From positions 1-38,988 of the forward strand of contig NZ_NFLV01000031.1 of NCBI RefSeq assembly GCF_002161065.1: DNA of 38,988 nt, given 5' to 3'. The notes beneath the pieces were generated by a model that made no database searches, was not told where the DNA came from, and saw only the letters and a program-made list of their open reading frames with translations. Both the position numbers and the translations under genes were made by a program. Shown piece after piece: positions 32,582-38,988 of the stretch. This stretch comes from Eubacterium sp. An11. GTDB taxonomy: Bacteria > Bacillota > Clostridia > Lachnospirales > Lachnospiraceae. Every line of letters begins with the position of its first letter. Position 1 is the first letter of the stretch.

Positions 32582-35500
32582 ATGATTCATTCATCTGGAA
32601 AACGCAGACGATACAAACGATACTTGTCAGTGTTTATCGCCTTTGTCATGGTCTGTAGTGTTTTCATTCCGGCTTTTGCCAAAAGTGCAGGGAATGGAAA
32701 AGATGGTGATGAGGCAACGAAAGCGTCGGCAGCCATCACCTATGAGTTCTACTCGGATGGAGAACTGTACGACAGCCAGACCGTTAAAGACGGGGAAACG
32801 TTGAAAGAACCGTCAGAACCCGATAAAGACGGCAGCACATTTGAAGGCTGGTATACGTCCAGGGACGGTGGCTCAAAGTTTACAGACTTCTCCAAACAAT
32901 CCGTGACCGAATCAAAAACAGTAAAACTGTATGCCAGATGGCAGGAAATGGAGGAACCGGAGACGGAATCTGTGGAGGCAGTCACCGATAAAAATACTTT
33001 GGGTAACGACACGGAAAACAGTGAAGAAGTATCCGAAGAGGCAGACTCGGGAAAGAAAGCGGATGCGTCCGAAGAGACAGGCTCTGATATAAAAGAGGAG
33101 GATTCCAAGGAACAGACAGAATCCGGACAAGCGGACGATGTGTCCGATGAGACAAAAAATGAGACGGAAGAATCTGAAGACGAAGATTCGTCCAAAACGG
33201 AAGAAGTATCTGACAAAGAGGATATTTCAAAACAAGATGAAACGGAATCTTCCAGTGATGTGAGTCAGTCGGATGAGATATCTGAAGACTCTGACAAAAT
33301 AAAAGACGAAGATACAGAAAATGTGGCAACGGAAGATGACGCAATAGTAGATTCTGCTGATACTTCTGACGACATGGAAAAAAATGAAGGAAATACTGCG
33401 GTCATACAGCCACAGCGAGAGCTTGGTAATGGAATCTCCCCATTAAATATTAATGGACCGAGAGAGGTGTCAGTAGGAGAAACGATTACATTATCTGGAC
33501 AATATGGTTCTAACCATTTTTGGTCCGCTTACCCAAGCAGTAGAGTTTCGCTGAATCAAGACGGTAATAGTGTAGATGTAACCGGAGTAACAGAAGGTAC
33601 TGTATGGATAACGCATACATATTGGAGTTGGGGTGGACAGCAAACAGAAACTTACACCATCCAGGTCACCGCAGCTTCTTCGGGACAAAGTTATGTTTTA
33701 TATACCTACACTTTAATACCAGGAAAGACAACGGAATCTACAGGAAGCGCAGACCAAATTTGGAATGGAATGGGAGTTGGCACTATCTCAGGTCTTGGTT
33801 CTCCAGATAGCCATAATACGAACGAAGAATTGGATAATGGATATGGAAATAACGGTGCAGATATCACATGTCCTACCAGTTATCCAGATATTACTGTAGA
33901 TGGAGTGCCTTATAAATATGCTGATACAAAAGATAAAGAAAATCTAAAAGGATATTATACGATTACCTGGTTTAGAGTGGTAGTTGCTGAGGGAGCCAAT
34001 GCAGGACATAACAATTATAATCAGCCAGTAATTGATGGTAAAAAAACATTTCATTTGGATGGATATATTACATTAAATGAAACAAATCAGTATACAGTTG
34101 ATTTTAAATTAAAGGATGCTGGTGAACAGACTTTTGAACCAGTTGATCCAGAGCAATATACGAAGAGAGTTCCGGAAGGATTTGAGACAGATGAATTGTT
34201 AATTCCAAATGAGAACGAGCCGAATGTATATCCGTTAACCAAAACCGTAAATGGTATCACCTACACCTTCGATGGTTGGTATCTTGATGAGACCTGTACC
34301 CAAAAGGTGGACTTTAATAATTATAGAATTAATGCAAACACCACTTTCTACGCCCGGTATGTTCCGGAAACACAGAATATCACCGTGGAGAAGCAGGTGG
34401 TCACCACTAGTCAGACAGACCTCACGAAGGACTTTAGATTTACTTGTGAGTATACCAACGCATCAGGTAATAAGCAGACGATAACACTGAATTTGAGTAA
34501 CGATGAAACAGGAACCATAGCAAATGTCCCGGTCGGCACAGAACTGAAACTGACAGAGACCAATGCCAGTGGATATACCACATCAGCAAAATATGACGAT
34601 AAGACAATTCAGGCGAATGAGACAACCGGTGACACAAGAACGATGACCGTTCAAACAACGAACGACAACAGTACAATTGTTGTCACCAATCGCAAGCAGA
34701 TTGCTGAAACGGGGCAAGATGAGAATTTCATTATTGTTGAGAAAAAGTTTACAGGTATTACTGAAGACCAGATTCCGGTTAATTTTCAGATTACTGTAAC
34801 TGGTCAGAATGGAACGAGTTATACATTGACTAAAAATAGTTCTGGCTGGGAAGAAGTAGATAGTGCCGATGGTTCCATTATCTGGCGTTGGAAGATCAGT
34901 GGAGTGGGAACGGGTGAATATACCGTAAGCGAAGAAAATGAAGAGATTGCTGACTACACTGTTACAACGACCGGTGATAGCGGCAGTGTTACCGTGGAAG
35001 CTGCGGATGTAGCGATTGAAGCAACTAAGTATCCAACCTGTAGTCATACAAATTGGCCGGTTGGTGTCGAAGGGAATGAGAATTTTCTGTTCGCAGCGGC
35101 GCTGACGGGATCGAGTGGATGCATTGTGATTTCCTCAGAACCATTATCTGCGTCTGTGAGAGCTGCGGTAACAGCCAAAGTGACGACATATGGAAGTTGG
35201 CATGAACCGGTACAATTTTATAGCGTTTCAAATGATGGTCAGGAATATTCCATTGATGGGAAGATATTTAGATATGATGAAGCCAACAGTCAAATTATTA
35301 TTGGTCAGACAAGCGATTGGAAGCATGTCGCTTCTCTGAGCTACGATATTACCGAAGCCAGCAATCCGGAGATTGCCATTACCAATGCCTACAAAAAGAA
35401 CACTTCCAGCATTGAAGTTAAGAAGCTTGTCACCGGTAATCTGAGTGACTATGATAAAAAATTTGCATTTACCGCCAGCTGGCTGGGCAGCGATGGAACC

Positions 35501-35848
35501 CAGAAAACGGAGGAATTTTCATTAAGCCACAACGACAACGGTAAAACATTAAATGACTTACCAGTCGGCACACCGGTAACCATCAGTGAGAACCGGGATG
35601 GTTATGATCTGGAAAACATTAAGCAGGGAAATACTGAATTGTCAGAAGATAAGATAACCTCAGATGGCACAAACAGTTCCTGCACTGTGACCGTCACAAA
35701 TGAACCGATGACGATTACATTTACCAACGAAAAAGACGCCATCGTAGACGTTGGTATCCGCATGGATAATCTGCCATACATCCTGATGCTTGCTCTTGTG
35801 GCAGGAGGCGCAGCAGCGGCAGTGATTCTTCGCCGGCGCCGTAGCTAA
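32582..35848 (+). CDS. Large pilus tip / surface adhesin with noncanonical sorting signal
   Basis: The 1088-residue secreted protein has a basic leader and signal peptide (cleavage after AFA, about residue 33). Then come an InlB-type beta-grasp repeat (about 53-120, FEGWYTS...LYARW), a 150-residue Glu/Asp/Ser-rich stalk, a Big-like domain (about 287-364), and a second InlB-like repeat (about 525-598). Three Cna-B/FctA-like domains start near residues 600, 713 and 940 (ITVEKQVVTT, FIIVEKKFTG, SSIEVKKLVTG). The C-terminus is DVGIRMDNLPYILML, a hydrophobic helix and RRRRS, a cell-wall sorting signal without LPxTG. AGGAGGG precedes the ATG. As first gene of the operon with pilin and sortase it is the expected tip adhesin (Cpa-like role). 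Confidence 0.85.
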   Translation: MIHSSGKRRRYKRYLSVFIAFVMVCSVFIPAFAKSAGNGKDGDEATKASAAITYEFYSDGELYDSQTVKDGETLKEPSEPDKDGSTFEGWYTSRDGGSKFTDFSKQSVTESKTVKLYARWQEMEEPETESVEAVTDKNTLGNDTENSEEVSEEADSGKKADASEETGSDIKEEDSKEQTESGQADDVSDETKNETEESEDEDSSKTEEVSDKEDISKQDETESSSDVSQSDEISEDSDKIKDEDTENVATEDDAIVDSADTSDDMEKNEGNTAVIQPQRELGNGISPLNINGPREVSVGETITLSGQYGSNHFWSAYPSSRVSLNQDGNSVDVTGVTEGTVWITHTYWSWGGQQTETYTIQVTAASSGQSYVLYTYTLIPGKTTESTGSADQIWNGMGVGTISGLGSPDSHNTNEELDNGYGNNGADITCPTSYPDITVDGVPYKYADTKDKENLKGYYTITWFRVVVAEGANAGHNNYNQPVIDGKKTFHLDGYITLNETNQYTVDFKLKDAGEQTFEPVDPEQYTKRVPEGFETDELLIPNENEPNVYPLTKTVNGITYTFDGWYLDETCTQKVDFNNYRINANTTFYARYVPETQNITVEKQVVTTSQTDLTKDFRFTCEYTNASGNKQTITLNLSNDETGTIANVPVGTELKLTETNASGYTTSAKYDDKTIQANETTGDTRTMTVQTTNDNSTIVVTNRKQIAETGQDENFIIVEKKFTGITEDQIPVNFQITVTGQNGTSYTLTKNSSGWEEVDSADGSIIWRWKISGVGTGEYTVSEENEEIADYTVTTTGDSGSVTVEAADVAIEATKYPTCSHTNWPVGVEGNENFLFAAALTGSSGCIVISSEPLSASVRAAVTAKVTTYGSWHEPVQFYSVSNDGQEYSIDGKIFRYDEANSQIIIGQTSDWKHVASLSYDITEASNPEIAITNAYKKNTSSIEVKKLVTGNLSDYDKKFAFTASWLGSDGTQKTEEFSLSHNDNGKTLNDLPVGTPVTISENRDGYDLENIKQGNTELSEDKITSDGTNSSCTVTVTNEPMTITFTNEKDAIVDVGIRMDNLPYILMLALVAGGAAAAVILRRRRS

Positions 35849-35889
35849 AAAATGTGCCGGCCCTTTACTGACAGAGACAGGCAACATAA

Positions 35890-36222
35890 ATGAAGAGAAA
35901 CGAAAGAGACAACATGTCAGGAAAACATATGGAAAAAACACAAACAAAGCAGAATGGGCAGACCGAAGCAAAACGGAACCCAGTGGAAGCTTATAAAAAG
36001 AAGATAGCAGATACGCCGTCAGTAAATGCCGAGCATGATAAACTGATTCAATGGTTCCAGACAGTACGCTTTCGGAAAAAACTGTTTGGTGGAATAGATG
36101 AAGTCTATCTCTGGCGCAAGCTGGAAGAACTGAATCGGCTTTATGAGTCAGCCCTTACCGCTGAGCGGGCGAGATACGATGCTTTGCTGGAAATGTACCG
36201 GGAAAAAGAGGTGGAACAGTGA
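35890..36222 (+). CDS. Small cytoplasmic protein of the pilus operon, unknown function
   Basis: This 110-residue soluble protein has a polar N-terminus and a helical core (IQWFQTVRFRKKLFGGIDEV then YLWRKLEELNRLYESALTAE). I recall similar short genes beside sortase loci in Lachnospiraceae, but no function is known to me. Start is uncertain: ATG at 35890, 35914 or 35929, none with a strong ribosome site. The stop overlaps the ATG of the signal-peptidase-like gene (GTGA), indicating coupling. A role in pilin expression or secretion is a guess from position. Confidence 0.65.
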   Translation: MKRNERDNMSGKHMEKTQTKQNGQTEAKRNPVEAYKKKIADTPSVNAEHDKLIQWFQTVRFRKKLFGGIDEVYLWRKLEELNRLYESALTAERARYDALLEMYREKEVEQ

Positions 36223-36797
36223 AAGCTACAGAAAAAATACCTGTCGGTCAGACTCCGGCGGAGGAGCTTCCATCTTGTTCGCGTATTATTCGCCGGCGCA
36301 GGAACACCGCAGAGATTAGAAGCGGCTACATCCGTCTTGTCGTAGATATCGCAGCGCTTGCCGTCATTGGAATTCTGCTGTTCACCCAGGTATTTCTGGT
36401 CATGCAGGCTCCTGGCAACGGCATGTTTCCAGCGATAAAAGACGGTGATCTGATTATCGGTTTCCGTTTGCAGGGAGAGTATCTCAAAGACGATGTGGTT
36501 GTTTATGAAGCGGATGGTGAGACCCATGTGGGACGGATCATGGGACGCGAGACAGATGTGATAACCATGGACGATACAGGAACGCTTCTTGTAAACGGAA
36601 CTGTCCAGGGAGGAGAGATTCTTTTCCCCACCTATCCGGAAGACGGTATGGAATACCCTTACACTGTCCCGGAAGGATATGTGTTCATCCTGGGAGATTA
36701 CCGGACACAGGCCGTAGACAGCCGAGAATACGGAAGTATTCCCATTGAAAATGTGAAGGCAAAGGTGATTACCATTCTGCGAAGAAGGCAGCTTTAA
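36219..36797 (+). CDS. Signal peptidase I homologue lacking the catalytic dyad (SipA-like pilus chaperone)
   Basis: The 192-residue protein has one membrane helix (about residues 41-62) and an outward S26 peptidase fold. Box B, normally S-M-x-P with the nucleophile Ser, reads GNGMFPAIKDGD, so the Ser position is Gly68. Box D, normally K-R-x-x-G, reads VGRIMGRETDV, so the Lys position is Gly105. Later boxes (VPEGYVFILGDYRTQAVDSR, about 159-178) are kept, so the fold is likely intact but peptidase activity is not. In Streptococcus pyogenes SipA/LepA of the FCT locus is likewise a non-catalytic homologue needed to polymerise the T pilin. It overlaps the upstream gene and precedes the FctA-like pilin, matching that arrangement. 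Confidence 0.85.
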   Translation: MKATEKIPVGQTPAEELPSCSRIIRRRRNTAEIRSGYIRLVVDIAALAVIGILLFTQVFLVMQAPGNGMFPAIKDGDLIIGFRLQGEYLKDDVVVYEADGETHVGRIMGRETDVITMDDTGTLLVNGTVQGGEILFPTYPEDGMEYPYTVPEGYVFILGDYRTQAVDSREYGSIPIENVKAKVITILRRRQL

Positions 36798-36905
36798 CCC
36801 ATGCACAACGATACCATGGCCGGAAAACGGCTCCAAAACAGTATAGGACGCCTTGAGAAGGCGCTTATAGCGATAAAAAATTTAAATTATAGGAGGAAAA
36901 AGTTT

Positions 36906-37937
36906 ATGAAAATTACGAACAAATTATTTGCAACATTGCTTACACTTGTTATGGTACTCAGTATGAGTATTACGGCATTTGCACAGGGAGACTCTGGAAC
37001 GTCATCGACGACTTATACGGATGTGGACAGTGTTACTGTACAGAAAACGTACACTGCACCGAATGGAGGCACCTCTCCAGCAGAAACATTTACTTTTGAA
37101 CAGACAACAAAAAGCGTAACTGATAGTGAGGTATCGCAGAGTGATATACCTAATCTTCCTTCTATCTCCAGCGCTGTATATGCAGTCGGAGAGGCGACAA
37201 AAGATGGAACAGGAACAGGAACGAAGAATATCACGATTACTCTTCCAACTTATAGCAGAGTTGGTGTATATACTTACACAATCGCTGAATCAGCAGGTAG
37301 TACCGCAGGAGTTGTGTATGACCAGGAGCCGATTACCCTGAAAGTTACAGTTATCCAGCAGGGAGACGAATTGGTTCGTGTTGTAGCCGTATATAAAGGT
37401 GACAAGAAGATTGGTGGAGAAGATGGAGATGGAACCCCTGCATTTGAGAATACATACAATGCATCTACTCTGAAGATTTCTAAAACTGTGACCGGAAGTT
37501 TAGGCGACAGGAACAAATATTTCGAATTTACGGTTACTTTGAACGTGCCACAGGGAAAAACAGTGAACAGCACAATTGGAGTTGGAACTACGTCCAATGT
37601 CGATAATCCAGATTCAATTACAATTGGAGTACCAGCAACATTTTATTTACACCACGGTGAAACTTTGAATCTGAGCAATGTTCCTTACGGAGTAACTTAT
37701 ACTGTTACAGAGACACAGGATTCAAATTATACAACAACAGTAAATGACAATTCTGGTAACACTCTGTCAAATCAGACAGTTGATAGTGCGGAAAAAACAG
37801 TAGCTTTTGTAAATAGCAGAGGAGGCGAGATCGACACCGGTATCACCACCGACAGCCTGCCATACCTTTTAATCGCAGCAGGCGTTGTAGTCGGAGGAGC
37901 TGTTCTTGTCACAAGAAGACGCAGATTTGATGACTAA
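36906..37937 (+). CDS. FctA/Spy0128-type major pilin with predicted isopeptide bonds
   Basis: This 343-residue pilin starts at 36906 behind AGGAGGAAAA; the frame open upstream lacks a ribosome site. The signal peptide ends at AFA (residue 26). Two immunoglobulin-like domains follow. By family pattern the likely intramolecular isopeptide bonds are Lys47-Asn182 with Glu128 (YTIAES) in domain 1 and Lys193-Asn303 with Glu269 (YTVTET) in domain 2. The anchor is EIDTGITTDSLPYLL, a hydrophobic helix and RRRRFDD; like the adhesin it has a D-x-G-I..D-x-LPY motif instead of LPxTG. The major shaft subunit is polymerised by the class B sortase encoded next, and the SipA-like protein probably assists. Confidence 0.88.
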   Translation: MKITNKLFATLLTLVMVLSMSITAFAQGDSGTSSTTYTDVDSVTVQKTYTAPNGGTSPAETFTFEQTTKSVTDSEVSQSDIPNLPSISSAVYAVGEATKDGTGTGTKNITITLPTYSRVGVYTYTIAESAGSTAGVVYDQEPITLKVTVIQQGDELVRVVAVYKGDKKIGGEDGDGTPAFENTYNASTLKISKTVTGSLGDRNKYFEFTVTLNVPQGKTVNSTIGVGTTSNVDNPDSITIGVPATFYLHHGETLNLSNVPYGVTYTVTETQDSNYTTTVNDNSGNTLSNQTVDSAEKTVAFVNSRGGEIDTGITTDSLPYLLIAAGVVVGGAVLVTRRRRFDD

Positions 37938-38021
37938 TTGCTGTCGTATAGTTGCAAAAAATAATAAAGACATTTTGTAGAAACAACATGTAGATTCTAA
38001 TATGCGCTAAGCATTTAGAAT

Positions 38022-38077
38022 TTCCGCCGGGTGCCGGTATTCCGTGCGTGGTAAATATGGATATCCGCCCGGCGGAA
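38022..38077 (+). promoter_or_regulatory. GC-rich hairpin between pilin and sortase genes
   Basis: TTCCGCCGGG (38022-38031) pairs perfectly with CCCGGCGGAA (38068-38077), ending just before the sortase ribosome site (GGGAGG at 38089-38094). It has no T-tract. It could lower sortase expression or stabilise the pilin mRNA, giving a surplus of pilin. Confidence 0.5.
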
Positions 38078-38101
38078 CAATAAAAGAAGGGAGGCAGCAG
38101 C

Positions 38102-38872
38102 ATGAATTTTTCAAGACGATTCTTAAAGGCCGCCAATTCCCTTGTGACCTTAGTGGTCGTCCTGTTTCTGGTCGCTGCGGGAGCGTATTCCATCTATGCG
38201 CTGTGGGATAATGCGCAGGTTTACGCTGCTGTGGATGATGTGCAGTCAGAGCTGCTGAAATTGAAACCGGTGGTGGAGGAAGACGGCGGCGCGTCTTTTG
38301 AGGAGTTACGCGCCATCAATCCGGACGTATGTGCATGGCTGACCCTGGACAATACGGAGATTGACTATCCCGTGCTGCAGGGAAAAGATAATCTGACTTA
38401 TATCAATACAGATGTATATGGCAATTTTGCCCTGGCAGGAAGTATTTTTCTGGATTCCAGCTGTGATAATACATTTCATGATAAATATGCCCTGTTGTAC
38501 GGACACCATATGGCAAACAGCAAGATGTTTGGCGACCTGGATTTGTACGAAGATCAGAAATTTTTTAATGAAAACACAACAGGCACATTGATATTGCCTG
38601 ACCGTTCCTACACCCTTGAAATCTTTGCCTGTCTGCGGGTTTCCGCTTCCGAGGACGCAATCTTTTCTCCTCAGAAGTGGCAGACGGATAACAAGGGACT
38701 TCTGGATTTTGTGTCGGCGAATGCAATGTATATCCATGAGGATATCATGGGGCGTATCAATTCCTCAGAAGAATATTCGCAGATACTGGCAATGTCCACC
38801 TGTTCCTCGGAGTTTACAGATGCAAGGACAGTCCTTCTGGCAGTAATGAAACCGAACACGCCAGAACAATAA
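38102..38872 (+). CDS. Class B sortase (pilin polymerase, SrtC2-like)
   Basis: This 256-residue membrane-anchored transpeptidase has one N-terminal helix (about residues 12-34) and then the sortase barrel. The catalytic residues are visible: His135 in LLYGHHMANSKMF, Cys234 in MSTCSS and Arg242 in DARTVLLA. The YGHHM...MFGDL pattern and the long N-terminal helices mark class B, as in the FCT-3 pilus sortase of streptococci. It joins pilin subunits by covalent bonds and would recognise the shared D-x-G-I anchor motif. GAAGGGAGG precedes the ATG. No second sortase lies in the window; the operon may end here. Confidence 0.92.
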   Translation: MNFSRRFLKAANSLVTLVVVLFLVAAGAYSIYALWDNAQVYAAVDDVQSELLKLKPVVEEDGGASFEELRAINPDVCAWLTLDNTEIDYPVLQGKDNLTYINTDVYGNFALAGSIFLDSSCDNTFHDKYALLYGHHMANSKMFGDLDLYEDQKFFNENTTGTLILPDRSYTLEIFACLRVSASEDAIFSPQKWQTDNKGLLDFVSANAMYIHEDIMGRINSSEEYSQILAMSTCSSEFTDARTVLLAVMKPNTPEQ

Positions 38873-38988
38873 GTCCAGCTAATAAATGTCAATAGATAAA
38901 TGAAAAATATTTTTCATCAGAAAAAAGGGCAGACTTTCCCCTTGGTGATAATATCATTTTTAAAAAGATATTGATTCGTTGGATTTGC
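38873..38988. other. End of window, no gene seen
   Basis: AT-rich sequence after the sortase gene. Weak pairing such as AAATATTTTT is present but I cannot support a terminator. Confidence 0.4.

Noticed and set aside
32749-33344. Overlapping minus-strand and plus-strand open frames in the adhesin stalk region
   Set aside because: They are low-complexity Ser/Leu-rich mirrors of the Glu/Asp/Ser repeats with no ribosome sites.
1-38988. CRISPR array
   Set aside because: No set of regularly spaced direct repeats was found anywhere, and no cas-like genes.

Overview
The window looks like chromosomal DNA of a low-to-medium GC gut Firmicute, most likely a Lachnospiraceae/Clostridia member. This rests on strong AGGAGG-type ribosome sites, the protein families present (GH31, MATE, FctA-type pilin with class B sortase, MOBP-type relaxase with MobC, Y-family polymerase) and a patchwork of host-like GC-richer blocks (about 24.8-29.7 kb) with very AT-rich cargo (17-20 kb). 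No rRNA, tRNA or CRISPR array was seen.

Layout. 1-0.5 kb: the 5' end of an IS3-family element, leftward, cut by the window edge. 0.57-7.9 kb: a rightward series coding for a patatin-like lipase, a Ca2+-type P-ATPase, a membrane FtsH protease, two HdeD/DUF308-like membrane proteins and a TVP38/DedA-like protein, which together resemble a membrane-stress island. 8.28-10.28 kb: small accessory genes behind a near-consensus promoter with two dyads. 10.3-20.3 kb: a mobilizable-element-like module with MobA relaxase, MobC, an oriT-like set of palindromes, a frameshifted ImmA-type peptidase, a divergent XRE repressor/Y-family polymerase pair, two sigma-like/RinA-like regulators, and as cargo a 993-residue SIR2-domain protein that I relate to the anti-phage DSR2 family. 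20.5-22.9 kb: a decayed zone holding a 5'-truncated IS200 transposase, a Phd/ParE toxin-antitoxin pair and several gene remnants. 22.9-30.9 kb: host-like accessory genes (GNAT, frameshifted TipAL-type MerR regulator, membrane protein, MATE pump, GH31 glycosidase, XRE regulator, a gene broken in a TA repeat).

31.0-38.9 kb is the most interesting part. A Tn916-Int-like tyrosine recombinase is bracketed by 26-bp inverted repeats (23/26 identical), each shaped like a recombinase core site (two arms around a 5-nt centre), plus direct CGCCGTCA pairs resembling arm sites. Directly downstream lies a sortase-assembled pilus operon in the same order as the streptococcal FCT-3 locus: large tip adhesin, small unknown protein, signal-peptidase homologue, FctA-type pilin, class B sortase. 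The signal-peptidase homologue has lost both catalytic residues (Ser and Lys positions are Gly), as in streptococcal SipA. My main hypothesis is a self-contained invertible recombinase cassette that switches the pilus operon on and off.

Several genes (immA-like, tipAL-like, the 21.7 kb gene) carry one-base contractions in A/T runs. That could be real decay or homopolymer errors in the assembly. All assignments are from reading motifs by eye; no database search or folding was run.
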